Source: Planctomycetota bacterium
Lineage (GTDB): Bacteria; Planctomycetota; Phycisphaerae; WQYP01
Length of the DNA stretch: 54,238 bases
Direction: 5' to 3'
Assembly: GCA_021808485.1 (NCBI GenBank)
Contig: JAKBBN010000012.1
Coordinates: forward strand, 1-54,238
The notes below the pieces were generated by a model. It had not been told where the DNA came from. It did no database searches and saw only the letters and a program-made list of their open reading frames with translations. A program made the position numbers and the translations under genes. Positions 45,002 through 53,462 of this stretch are shown piece after piece. Numbering within the stretch: the first letter of the stretch is position 1; the number at the start of each line of letters is the position of its first letter.

Positions 45002-45397
45002 ATGACTGACACAATTGCCGACATGCTGTTGCGGATTCGTAACGCTTCCCATGCCAGGCACAAAACCGTGGATGTGAAGAATTCGAGAATTTGCGAAGGT
45101 ATCGCCCGCGTCCTGAAGGAAGAAGGTTACATTGCGGATTTCTCCGTTCTGGAAGATGGAACCCACCAGGGCCTTATCCGCCTGACCATCAAATACACCC
45201 CGGCCGGGCAGTCCATCATTCAGGAAATCCGTCGCGTCAGCAAACCGGGTTGCCGCGTCTACCGCAGCGTTCGCGAATTTCCCCAGATTATCGGCGGAAT
45301 GGGAATCGCGTTGTTGTCCACCAGCCGCGGCGTGTTGAGCGACCGGCAGGCCCGCCAGCAGAATATCGGCGGAGAATTGCTCGCCACGATCCATTGA
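45002..45397 (+). CDS. rpsH: 30S ribosomal protein S8
   Basis: A 131-residue S8. TDTIADMLLRIRNASHARHK and the C-terminal GMGIALLSTSRGVLSDRQAR are classical. In E. coli S8 represses the spc operon through an rRNA-like hairpin in the L5 region; no obvious copy of that hairpin was recognised here by eye. AGAGGA precedes the ATG. Confidence 0.97.
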   Translation: MTDTIADMLLRIRNASHARHKTVDVKNSRICEGIARVLKEEGYIADFSVLEDGTHQGLIRLTIKYTPAGQSIIQEIRRVSKPGCRVYRSVREFPQIIGGMGIALLSTSRGVLSDRQARQQNIGGELLATIH

Positions 45398-45486
45398 TGC
45401 CGTAACATCGGCGTTGCGTCGCCGGTGTCCGCAAGTGCGGCCCCGGACCGGATCGCGGCTTTGACAGGAAAAAGCAGAGGTCAACC

Positions 45487-46053
45487 ATGAGTCGAATCGG
45501 AAAAAAGCCCATCGTAGTCCCCTCCACCGTGAAGGTGGCCGTGGACCATGGCAATGTTAAAGTTGAAGGCCCCAAGGGAAAACTCAGTTTGGCGCACCAT
45601 GCCAATGTCAAAATTTCCGTGCGTGCGGCCGCCGGTGGAAATGAAGTGCTCGTGGAACGCGTGGATGATGAAAAAATCAGCCGCTCCGTTCATGGCCTCA
45701 CCCGGGCGCTGGTCGCCAATATGATCAAAGGCGTGCAGGACGGCTTCAGCCGCGATCTGGAAATTCAGGGCGTCGGCTATAAAGCTGAATTGCAGGGGAA
45801 AACGGTGGTGCTGTCCGTCGGCTTCGCCAATCAGATCAAGCTTGCCGTTCCGGATGGCGTGGTCGTCAAGCTGGAAGGCCAGGGCACACGCATCGGAATC
45901 AGCGGTCCGGATAAACAGGCCGTCGGCCAGCTCGCCGCGGAAATCCGCCGCGTGCGCAAACCCGAACCGTACCAGGGCAAGGGCATTCGCTACGTTGGTG
46001 AAGTTGTCAAACGCAAGGCGGGCAAGCAGTTTGCCGGTGCCGGCGCCAAGTAA
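45487..46053 (+). CDS. rplF: 50S ribosomal protein L6
   Basis: A 188-residue L6 near the GTPase-associated centre. MSRIGKKPIVVPSTVKVAVD, the first RRM-like half, and the conserved KPEPYQGKGIRYVGEVVKRK at the end of the second half are present. AGAGGT lies six bases before the ATG. The next gene starts 180 bases downstream across a structured spacer. Confidence 0.97.
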   Translation: MSRIGKKPIVVPSTVKVAVDHGNVKVEGPKGKLSLAHHANVKISVRAAAGGNEVLVERVDDEKISRSVHGLTRALVANMIKGVQDGFSRDLEIQGVGYKAELQGKTVVLSVGFANQIKLAVPDGVVVKLEGQGTRIGISGPDKQAVGQLAAEIRRVRKPEPYQGKGIRYVGEVVKRKAGKQFAGAGAK

Positions 46054-46233
46054 CGGCGTGGTTCAGGCGGTTGCCGCCGGCGCGGGCCGGATGCGCCTTT
46101 TCCGCCTGACCGGAAAAATAACAGTAAGTTGGGCCGGGTTTTCCGGTTCACTGTCCACACGGTTGCGATATTTATCGCCGCCAGTCGCTGAAGTGTGGAT
46201 CGGATTGCAGAAAACAGCGGCAGGAATGTGTAT
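46054..46233 (+). promoter_or_regulatory. Highly foldable rplF-rplR spacer, candidate cis-regulatory RNA
   Basis: Three strong elements are visible in 180 bases. GGT-CAGGCGG (46060-46070, one bulged T) pairs with CCGCCTGACC (46102-46111) and encloses GGCGC/GCGCC (46079-46097). ACCGGAAAA (46109-46117) pairs perfectly with TTTTCCGGT (46139-46147) and overlaps the 3' side of the first helix, so the two compete. TCCACAC (46154-46160) pairs with GTGTGGA (46193-46199) and encloses GCGAT attt ATCGC (46165-46178). Mutually exclusive stems before a coding gene are a common switch design. Confidence 0.55.
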
Positions 46234-46605
46234 ATGAGCTCAATTGCTACCGTTAAACTTAAACGTCAGTCGCGGCGCGAAAAGCGCGTCCGCGGCGGGG
46301 TACGCGGCACCACCGCACGGCCCCGGCTGACCGTATTCCGCAGCCTGAAAAATATTTACGTCCAGGTGATTGACGACACCACCGGCCGTACCCTGGCCTC
46401 CGCCAGCACCGCGGAAAAACCGGTGCGGAAATCCGTGGCCAACGGCGGAAACGTCAAGGCGGCCGCCGCCATTGGAAAATCCATTGCGGACCGCGCTATT
46501 CAAAAAGGGATCACGCTTGTGGCGTTTGACCGCGGCGGGTACCGCTACCATGGCCGCATCAAGGCGCTGGCGGAAGCCGCCCGCGAGGCCGGCCTGAAGT
46601 TTTAA
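46234..46605 (+). CDS. rplR: 50S ribosomal protein L18
   Basis: A 123-residue L18, the third 5S rRNA-binding protein. [40 protein letters not shown] and the C-terminal [20 protein letters not shown] are diagnostic. ATG 46234 is preferred, with CAGGA upstream; a GTG at 46195 lies within the structured spacer. Confidence 0.96.
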   Translation: MSSIATVKLKRQSRREKRVRGGVRGTTARPRLTVFRSLKNIYVQVIDDTTGRTLASASTAEKPVRKSVANGGNVKAAAAIGKSIADRAIQKGITLVAFDRGGYRYHGRIKALAEAAREAGLKF

Positions 46606-46669
46606 TGTAATGTCAGTGAGAATCGGCCGGTCTGACACCGGCGTATAAACAGTGTAAGCGAGCAAATTC

Positions 46670-47158
46670 ATGGCAGAACGTTTCGAAGAGGAAAGTGGTC
46701 TGGAATCCAGCACCGTAGGTGTGTTCCGCAGCGCCAAAGTGGTAAAAGGTGGAAAAAACTTCACCTTTGAAGCACTGGTTGCTTCCGGTGATCATCGTGG
46801 TTCGCTTGGTTTGGGCTACGCCAAAGCCAAGGAAGTGCCGGCCGCGGTTGAAAAAGCCACCAAGGACGCCCGCAAACACATGGTTACCATCAACCTCAAC
46901 GGCGGCACCATCCCCCATGAAGTCATGGGAAGGTTTGGCGCCAGCCGGATCAAACTTGTGCCGGCTCGCCCCGGAACCGGCGTGAAAGCCGGACGTTTTG
47001 TGCGTCCGCTGCTGGAGCTTGTCGGTATTCGTGATGTGTTGACCAAGGCCTATGGCTCAACCAACAAGAAAAATCTCTGCAAGGCTACCATGGCGGCCCT
47101 GGAATCGCTTCGCACACGCGAAATGATTGAATCCAACCGCGGCGTTACGCTTAGTTGA
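46670..47158 (+). CDS. rpsE: 30S ribosomal protein S5
   Basis: A 162-residue S5 involved in decoding fidelity. FRSAKVVKGGKNFTFEALVA, the RNA-binding DHRGSLGLGYAKAKEVPAAV and the second domain GVKAGRFVRPLLELVGIRDV are present. rpmD (L30), which usually follows, is missing; rplO follows directly after an 86-base spacer with a GGCTGT/ACAGCC hairpin (47169-47183). Confidence 0.97.
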   Translation: MAERFEEESGLESSTVGVFRSAKVVKGGKNFTFEALVASGDHRGSLGLGYAKAKEVPAAVEKATKDARKHMVTINLNGGTIPHEVMGRFGASRIKLVPARPGTGVKAGRFVRPLLELVGIRDVLTKAYGSTNKKNLCKATMAALESLRTREMIESNRGVTLS

Positions 47159-47244
47159 TACCCGCGTCGGCTGTTTGACAGCCCACGCCCAGCCCGCGGT
47201 GACCGGAAAATATACGCCAGTCGCGGCAACAGGAGTTTAGAAAT

Positions 47245-47772
47245 ATGTTCATTAACCAGATTACGGCAATGGCCGGTGCTCACAAACGGCGGAAGCGCGT
47301 CGGTCGCGGCGAAAGCAGCGGTCACGGAAAAACTTCCACCCGCGGCACCAAGGGAAGCGGCGCACGGGCCGGCGGCGGTCCGGCATTCGGTTCCGAAGGC
47401 GGCAACATGCCGCTGTTCCGCCGTATTCCAAAGCGTGGTTTTAACAATAATTACTTCGCCCAGAAATTCAGCATTGTCAATGTAGGCGATCTGGAAAAGG
47501 CTTTTCAGGACGGTCAAACCGTTGACGCCGCCGCCCTGGTGGCGCATAAACTGATTCGCGATGAAAAATTCCCCGTCAAGGTTCTGGGCGACGGCGAACT
47601 CACCCGCAAATTGAATGTCGTGGCCGGCAAATTCAGCAAGCAGGCACAGGATAAAATCGCCAAGGCGGGCGGCACCGTCAAAACCCTTGAGCTTAACCGC
47701 AACAAGGTCAAGCAGGATCCCAAAACCGGAAAATTCCTTGCCCCAAAACGAACGGAAAAATCCGCAAAATAA
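47245..47772 (+). CDS. rplO: 50S ribosomal protein L15
   Basis: A 175-residue L15. The glycine-rich N-terminus RRKRVGRGESSGHGKTSTRG and SEGGNMPLFRRIPKRGFNN are typical, and GGTVKTLELNR closes the family domain; a basic tail of about 20 residues extends it. AGGAG lies nine bases before the ATG. It is the last gene of the operon: secY, adk, map, rpmJ and rpsM do not follow, and a terminator does. Confidence 0.96.
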   Translation: MFINQITAMAGAHKRRKRVGRGESSGHGKTSTRGTKGSGARAGGGPAFGSEGGNMPLFRRIPKRGFNNNYFAQKFSIVNVGDLEKAFQDGQTVDAAALVAHKLIRDEKFPVKVLGDGELTRKLNVVAGKFSKQAQDKIAKAGGTVKTLELNRNKVKQDPKTGKFLAPKRTEKSAK

Positions 47773-47822
47773 GCGGTTCCGGTTTATCGCGGCGCCATCG
47801 CTCCGCATTCCCCGCCCATCAT

Positions 47823-47863
47823 CAGCCATGGTAGATATTGTGTCTTCCATGGCTGTTTTGTTT
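47823..47863 (+). terminator. Intrinsic terminator of the ribosomal operon
   Basis: CAGCCATGG (47823-47831) pairs perfectly with CCATGGCTG (47847-47855), 9 bp with a 15-base loop, followed by TTTTGTTT. It lies 50 bases past the rplO stop, so transcription of the operon ends here. Confidence 0.8.
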
Positions 47864-48055
47864 GGCGGCCCGCAGGGGTTTTCCCCTGTCTTAACCTGCC
47901 ATCCGGCGGCCGCCCTCCCCGGCGTTTTACCGTTCATCCCCTGTGCCCCGCCTGCGGCAATTAATCGGTGCAAGGGAGAAAAATAACCCCAAAACAGTTA
48001 TCCTATGGCTTTGGCCGCCGGTCTGCGGAACCGGCCGCCGGCACACGGAGATCGC

Positions 48056-49183
48056 ATGCAAATTGCCGACGAAAAACAGCCGACATCACCCGCGGCGGAT
48101 CGCACGGATTGGCGGAATATTTCCGCTGACCCGGTCTATTCCATGGTTGTGCCCATGTTCAATGAGCAGGATTCCGTGGCCGAATTACATGCCGGCCTTA
48201 CCCGGAATCTCCTGTCCTTGGGCCGGAGCTACGAAATTATTTACATTGATGACGGCAGCCGGGACGCCACCTATTCGCGCCTCGCGGAACTTGCCGCCGC
48301 GGACCCGCACGTTCTGGTTATTCAGTTGCGCCGCAATTTCGGCCAGACGCCGGCCCTCGCCGCCGGCTTTGACCATGCCCGCGGCGAAATAATACTGGCC
48401 ATGGACGGCGACCTGCAGCACGATCCGGATGAAATCCCCAGCTTTATCGCCAAAATAAACGACGGCTACGATGTGGTTTCCGGCTGGCGGCAGCGCCGTG
48501 TGGACGGCCTGTTTCTCCGCCGGATTCCGAGTTCCGCCGCCAACTGGCTGATCCGCAAAATATCCGGCGTGGATATTCATGACTTCGGCACCACCTTTAA
48601 AGCCTACCGCCGCGATGTCATTGAGCATCTGAATTTATACGGTGATTCCCACCGCTTTATCCCCGCCCTGGCCGCCATGATCGGCGCCCGCATTACCGAA
48701 GTGCCCATTAAAAACATTCAGGCGCCGTACCGGCCGTCAAATTACGGCTTCGGCCGCACGTTTCGCGTCATGCTGGACCTGATGACCATTAAATTTCTCA
48801 ACAGTTACCTTACCCGACCGCTGCATCTGTTCGGCAAGGTGGGGTTGGTGAATCTGGCGGCCGCGTTTTTGATCGGCTGCTTTCTTATTGTGGAAAAAAT
48901 CCGTGGAGAATCGGTGATCATCACCCACGGCCCGCTGCTTATCCTGGGGGCTTTGCTGTTTATGATGTCCCTGGTCTTTTTCTCCACGGGGCTGCTGGCG
49001 GAACTGATTTCCCGTGTTTATTTTGAAGCCCAGCACAAGGCCGTTTATACCGTGCGGGAACTGCGCCGCGGCGCCAATATCTGGCGGGGCAGGCCCGGCC
49101 GCCCGCGACCGCGCTACGGGCTTGATCCCTCGCCGGTCTACGAGCAGTTGAACTCTTCACCGGACAGCCGAATTGGGGATTAA
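48056..49183 (+). CDS. GT2-family glycosyltransferase, polyprenyl-phosphate glycosyltransferase type
   Basis: A 375-residue membrane-associated enzyme. The GT-A domain shows VVPMFNE (31-37), DDGSRD (65-70) and the metal-binding DGD in MDGDLQHDPDE (117-119), and two C-terminal transmembrane segments follow (GLVNLAAAFLIGCFLIVEK; LLILGALLFMMSLVFF). This layout is that of GtrB/ArnC/DPM1-like enzymes, which load a sugar onto undecaprenyl or similar phosphate at the inner membrane. The ATG at 48056 has GGAG six bases upstream. The next gene, 6 bases away, is a GT39-type enzyme that typically uses such lipid-linked sugars. Confidence 0.88.
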   Translation: MQIADEKQPTSPAADRTDWRNISADPVYSMVVPMFNEQDSVAELHAGLTRNLLSLGRSYEIIYIDDGSRDATYSRLAELAAADPHVLVIQLRRNFGQTPALAAGFDHARGEIILAMDGDLQHDPDEIPSFIAKINDGYDVVSGWRQRRVDGLFLRRIPSSAANWLIRKISGVDIHDFGTTFKAYRRDVIEHLNLYGDSHRFIPALAAMIGARITEVPIKNIQAPYRPSNYGFGRTFRVMLDLMTIKFLNSYLTRPLHLFGKVGLVNLAAAFLIGCFLIVEKIRGESVIITHGPLLILGALLFMMSLVFFSTGLLAELISRVYFEAQHKAVYTVRELRRGANIWRGRPGRPRPRYGLDPSPVYEQLNSSPDSRIGD

Positions 49184-49189
49184 ATTCCA

Positions 49190-50995
49190 ATGACCGATGA
49201 TATCAAGCTCCCGCCGCTGCCGTCCGCGGCCGGTTGGAATATATCCCATCGCCGGGCGCTGGCCGTCATCGCCTTGTTCGCCCTGCCGCTTTTTCTTTTG
49301 TTTCTTGGCGTGGGCAACTCCACCGCCATGATGGAGCTCTTTAACCTTATTCCCGTCCGCGAAGCTTACCGCGACGGCCATTGGCTGTTGCCTACCCTCG
49401 GCGGCTACCCCCGTATGGTCAAGCCGCCGCTTACCGTGTGGATTCCCGCCGGCCTCGCCGCCTTGCTGCATTCGGACAGCCTGTGGGTTGTTCGCCTGCC
49501 GTCGGTAATTCTGGGCATTATTACCTGCTGGGCCACCTATGCGATTGGTTGCGTTACCTCGCGGGATCGACGCATCGGGCTGTTCGCCGCCATTGCCCTG
49601 GCCGGCATGCTGGTTTTTGTGCGGCAGGCCCGCCTTGCTTCCTATGATATTTATGCCACGGCTTTTACCACGCTGGGTTTTTTGGGCCTGCTGGCGGCGG
49701 CGGAAATCCGCCGATTCTGGTGGCTTTCCGCCATCGGCGGCGGTGCGGCCCTGGGCCTTTCCGTGCTCAGCAAAGGCCCGGTCCCTCCCATGTATGTGCT
49801 TATTCCGTACGGCCTGTGGCTCCTGCGCTATCATCTGAAAAATCCCCGGGCCTGGCTGGCCATCGTTATCGCCTTAATCGTTTCCATCCTGGTTTTTGCT
49901 CCGTGGCTTTTCGTCGTGGCCGCACGCTACCACGCCCAATACGGCGGAAACGCTTGGGCCGTCTGGTGGCGGCAGTTCACCCGCTATGCATCCGCCCGCG
50001 GCCCCCAATACCACCAGACGGATTGGTACTACCTGGCCATGCTCGGCTGGGTTTTCCCATGGACTCCCGCCTTAATTGCCGGCCTGGCCCTGCCGTTTCT
50101 TCCCGTACGCTCGGATCCGCCGCCCACCGAAGCGGAACGTCGCAGCCGCTGGATGTTCTGGTTTATCCTGGTGGCCGGCCTGCTGCTGCTTACCATTCCG
50201 CATCAAAAAAAGCAGCGCTATGCTTTGCAGCAGTTCCCGTTTGCCGCCCTGCTTGTCGCCGTGGTGTGGCAGGAATTCGCCCGCCTGCGCCGCGAACTGG
50301 TGCTGGAGCCGGCGGCCCGTGTTCTGCTGGCCGCACAGGCGATAATTTTCGTCGGCCTTGGCCTGGGCCTTTTGGCGGCCGTGCCAATTATCAGCATTTC
50401 CCACCATGCCCCGGTATACCAGCCAGATCATTGGACACTTATGCAGGCCGTGGCCCTGCTAAAACCGGCCCTGGCCGTCCTTGGTCCCATCGGATGGAGC
50501 CTTACCGGGCTAATACTCGTGGTGCTTGGCGTGCTGACCTGGCGATTGGAATTCAGCCGCCGCTTTGACCGTGCATTTTTCACCTATGCCCTTGCCGGTT
50601 GGATATTCACAATCGCGGCATACGCCGGCTATATGTGCGGCCACGGCTACCAAGTAAGCCGTTATCGCAAGGCCACCCGGCAAATGGTAGCCCTTGCCGC
50701 GGGCCATCGCATTTATACCCTTACTTCGGATGAACCCTGGCTTGGCGTTTTGTATTACGCCAATGAAATCTTGCCGGGAATTACCGTGGAACATCTGGCG
50801 CAAATGGCCGGGCAGTCAAACCGGCCGATCTATCTTGTAACGTATGACGGCAAGCCGCAGCGCCCTGAACTTGATCAGATTGCCCATTTGGCCCATCGCC
50901 AATGGCGAATTCTGGACAGGGTAAATGACGGCCACGCCATCCAGACCCTTTTTGAATTGCTGCCGTCGGCATCCGGGCCGGGCCGCCCGCATTGA
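49190..50995 (+). CDS. ArnT/PMT-like membrane glycosyltransferase (GT39/GT83 type)
   Basis: A 601-residue integral membrane protein with about a dozen hydrophobic segments and the family hallmark in the first loop, REAYRDGHWLLPTLGGYPRM followed by KPPLTVW. It transfers a sugar from a polyprenyl-phosphate donor to an acceptor on the outer face of the membrane (lipid A, protein or glycan; not readable). The preceding GT2 gene probably supplies the donor. The C-terminal 130 residues after the last helix form an extracytoplasmic soluble part, as in ArnT-type enzymes. Spacing from the GT2 gene is 6 bases, so they are translated together. Confidence 0.88.
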   Translation: MTDDIKLPPLPSAAGWNISHRRALAVIALFALPLFLLFLGVGNSTAMMELFNLIPVREAYRDGHWLLPTLGGYPRMVKPPLTVWIPAGLAALLHSDSLWVVRLPSVILGIITCWATYAIGCVTSRDRRIGLFAAIALAGMLVFVRQARLASYDIYATAFTTLGFLGLLAAAEIRRFWWLSAIGGGAALGLSVLSKGPVPPMYVLIPYGLWLLRYHLKNPRAWLAIVIALIVSILVFAPWLFVVAARYHAQYGGNAWAVWWRQFTRYASARGPQYHQTDWYYLAMLGWVFPWTPALIAGLALPFLPVRSDPPPTEAERRSRWMFWFILVAGLLLLTIPHQKKQRYALQQFPFAALLVAVVWQEFARLRRELVLEPAARVLLAAQAIIFVGLGLGLLAAVPIISISHHAPVYQPDHWTLMQAVALLKPALAVLGPIGWSLTGLILVVLGVLTWRLEFSRRFDRAFFTYALAGWIFTIAAYAGYMCGHGYQVSRYRKATRQMVALAAGHRIYTLTSDEPWLGVLYYANEILPGITVEHLAQMAGQSNRPIYLVTYDGKPQRPELDQIAHLAHRQWRILDRVNDGHAIQTLFELLPSASGPGRPH

Positions 50996-51087
50996 TTTAC
51001 CTCCGCCGGCCTAATAGCATACTGCTTGGAAAACGCGTCAGCGGGATGTCTGCGGAACTTATGCGGGAAACCAACGGGATACCAACT

Positions 51088-52269
51088 ATGAACAATATGA
51101 ATATCGACCAGCTTTTTAACCAGCACTTTGCCGATTCGCCGGCGGGCGCCACCACGGAAAAACCGGTGGTGGTCTGCGCGCCGGGACGGGTGAATCTGAT
51201 CGGCGAACATACCGATTACAATGACGGTTTTGTATTTCCCATGGCATTGGACCGGGTCACCACCATCGCCGCCCGTCGTCGGACCGATACCCGCGTGCGT
51301 ATTTTCAGCATGATGCAGGATCAAATGGCGGAATTCACCGTGGATTTGGAAGTGGCCAAGGCCGCGCCAAAATGGTCCTTGTATGCCCGCGGCGCCGCGG
51401 AAGCCCTGCGGCAGCGCGGCCTTATTGCCCACGGCATGGATGCCTTGATTCACAGTGATGTTCCCCTGGGCAGCGGGCTGTCTTCAAGCGCCGCCTTTGA
51501 AGTCGCCACCGCCCTGGCCCTGCTTACCGTTAACGGCCGCACGCTGGATGGTGTGGAATTGGCCAAGGCCTGCCAATGGGCCGAACACCATTATGCCGGC
51601 ATGCCGTGCGGCATTATGGATCAGTTTATTTCCGTCATGGGGCAGGAGGGGCACGCCCTGCTGCTCGATTGCCGCGATCTTTCCCGCCGGCAGGTACCGT
51701 TGAGCGACCCAAATCTGCGGATTCTTGTGGCCAATACCAATGTAAAACATGAACTGGTGCAGGGCGAATACCAGGCCCGGCGCAATCAATGCCGGCGGGC
51801 CGTGGAACACCTGGCCAAACGCTATCCGCAGGTAAAAGCCCTGCGTGATGTGACACTGGATATGCTTGAATCCGTCCGGCTGGGCATGGATCCCATGGTG
51901 TTTCTGCGGGCTACCCATGTGATCACGGAAAACAAACGCACCACCGATTTCGCCGCCGCCCTGGAAAAAAATGACTGGATCACCGCCGGCCGCCTGATGT
52001 ATGAATCACACCGCAGCCTGCGTGATGACTACGGCGTAAGCTGCAGGGAATTGGATGTGCTGGTGGAAATTGCCCGCTCCGTGCCCGGTGTGTACGGCGC
52101 CCGCATGACCGGCGGCGGTTTCGGCGGATGTATCGTGTCGCTATTGCCGGAAAAAGTGGTGCCGCTGCTGGAAGCCGCCATCGCCAAAGATTATCCCCTG
52201 CAGACGAACCTTAAGAGTACCTATTTTGTAACCCGGCCCAGCGCCGGAGCCCGGGTAATTTCCCGATAA
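51088..52269 (+). CDS. galK: Galactokinase
   Basis: A 393-residue GHMP-family kinase phosphorylating galactose at C1 in the Leloir pathway. Signature GRVNLIGEHTDYNDG (34-48), the ATP-binding PLGSGLSSSAAFE and the C-terminal MTGGGFGGC are intact, as is the catalytic-base region CGIMDQFIS. Several in-frame ATGs precede the core (51046, 51061, 51088); I chose the last because it gives a normal length, but the start is uncertain. It follows the ArnT-like gene by 92 bases, and could feed UDP-galactose synthesis for glycan assembly (inference). galT and galE are not in the window. Confidence 0.95.
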   Translation: MNNMNIDQLFNQHFADSPAGATTEKPVVVCAPGRVNLIGEHTDYNDGFVFPMALDRVTTIAARRRTDTRVRIFSMMQDQMAEFTVDLEVAKAAPKWSLYARGAAEALRQRGLIAHGMDALIHSDVPLGSGLSSSAAFEVATALALLTVNGRTLDGVELAKACQWAEHHYAGMPCGIMDQFISVMGQEGHALLLDCRDLSRRQVPLSDPNLRILVANTNVKHELVQGEYQARRNQCRRAVEHLAKRYPQVKALRDVTLDMLESVRLGMDPMVFLRATHVITENKRTTDFAAALEKNDWITAGRLMYESHRSLRDDYGVSCRELDVLVEIARSVPGVYGARMTGGGFGGCIVSLLPEKVVPLLEAAIAKDYPLQTNLKSTYFVTRPSAGARVISR

Positions 52270-52327
52270 TTCATGCCGCCGCCCGTTTTTTCCGGCGGGC
52301 CGCGGTTTTACGCTAAAGCAGCCGATT

Positions 52328-53359
52328 ATGAAAGATGTTCTTGCGCGGCTCGCCGCCGGCCAAACCTTAACCGAAGATCAAACTCGCGACGCGATTGAAC
52401 AAATCATGTCCGGCAATGCCCTCCCCGCGCAAATAGCCGCGTTTCTGGCTTTGTTGACGGCCCGCCAGCCCACCGTGGATGAACTCGTGGGCGCCGCCCA
52501 GGTCATGCGGAACATGGCCGTTCGCGTCGCCGCACCGGATATGGTCATTGATACCTGCGGCGCCGGCGGGGCCGGTTCACGGCTGTTTAATGTTTCAACC
52601 ACGGCCGCCATTGTCGCCGCGGCCTGCGGGGTGCCCGTCGCCAAGCATGGCAACAAAGCCTTTACCAGCCGCAGCGGCTCTTCCGATGTACTGGCCGAAC
52701 TTGGCGTGCGTGTGGATGCCCAGCCGCAAACCCAGGCCGCCTGCCTGGCCGGAGCCGGCATCTGCTTTTGCTTCGCGCCGCGGCATCATCCGGCCACGGC
52801 CAATGTCTCCCAGGTGCGCCAGCAGCTTGGCTTTACCACTATTTTTAACCTCATGGGGCCGCTCACCAACCCCGCCGGCGCCCGCAGGCAGCTGGCCGGT
52901 GTGCCCCGTATTCCCCTGGTGGATAAAATGCTGCAGGTTCTTGTGCGGCTCGGTTCGGTGCGCGCCATTGTCGTATGCGGAACCGATCCGGATGAGGGCT
53001 TCCTCTGCGAAATTTCCATCGGCGGGCCCAGCCGCATCGGCATGTACGACGGCGGGGAATTGCGCAGCTTTGATCTGGAACCAAAGGATGTCGGCCTTAA
53101 GGCGGTTTCCATGGAAGCCTGCCGTGTAACATCCGCGGCGGATTCCGCCAAGATTGTGCGCGATGTTTTAAACGGCAAAAAAGGCCCGCCGCGCGACCTG
53201 GTGCTGATCAATGCCGGTGCGGCCCTTTGGGTCGGCCAAAAGGCTGATTCCATTCGTGACGGCTTGCGCATCGCCGCCAAAGCCATTGACACCGGCCGCG
53301 CCACCCAAACCCTGGAAAAGCTCATTTTCGTCAGCAACGGCCATCCGTCGCCGGAATAA
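52328..53359 (+). CDS. trpD: Anthranilate phosphoribosyltransferase
   Basis: A 343-residue enzyme joining anthranilate to PRPP in tryptophan synthesis. Family motifs: KHGNKA (106-111), the following SRSGSSDVLAELG, ARHHP-type FAPRHHPATANVSQVRQQLG and NLMGPLTNP. The PRPP/Mg motif usually written GTGGDG reads GAGGAG here (78-83), with Thr to Ala79 and Asp to Ala82, so metal or phosphate handling may differ. No other trp gene is nearby; galK lies 58 bases upstream. No clear Shine-Dalgarno. The related TrpD2-like proteins are possible, but length and conservation favour TrpD. Confidence 0.88.
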   Translation: MKDVLARLAAGQTLTEDQTRDAIEQIMSGNALPAQIAAFLALLTARQPTVDELVGAAQVMRNMAVRVAAPDMVIDTCGAGGAGSRLFNVSTTAAIVAAACGVPVAKHGNKAFTSRSGSSDVLAELGVRVDAQPQTQAACLAGAGICFCFAPRHHPATANVSQVRQQLGFTTIFNLMGPLTNPAGARRQLAGVPRIPLVDKMLQVLVRLGSVRAIVVCGTDPDEGFLCEISIGGPSRIGMYDGGELRSFDLEPKDVGLKAVSMEACRVTSAADSAKIVRDVLNGKKGPPRDLVLINAGAALWVGQKADSIRDGLRIAAKAIDTGRATQTLEKLIFVSNGHPSPE

Positions 53360-53462
53360 ATGTATAAATGGGTCTGTTGCCTTAAATAAACCCCAACCGC
53401 CGCCTTCGCCTTGAATCATCAAATTCGCCGGGGTGATCCGGAATGCTGGAAATGCTTACGGG

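Noticed and set aside
47050..47973. 307-codon open frame on the minus strand
   Set aside because: Antisense to rplO and the operon terminator; no similarity.
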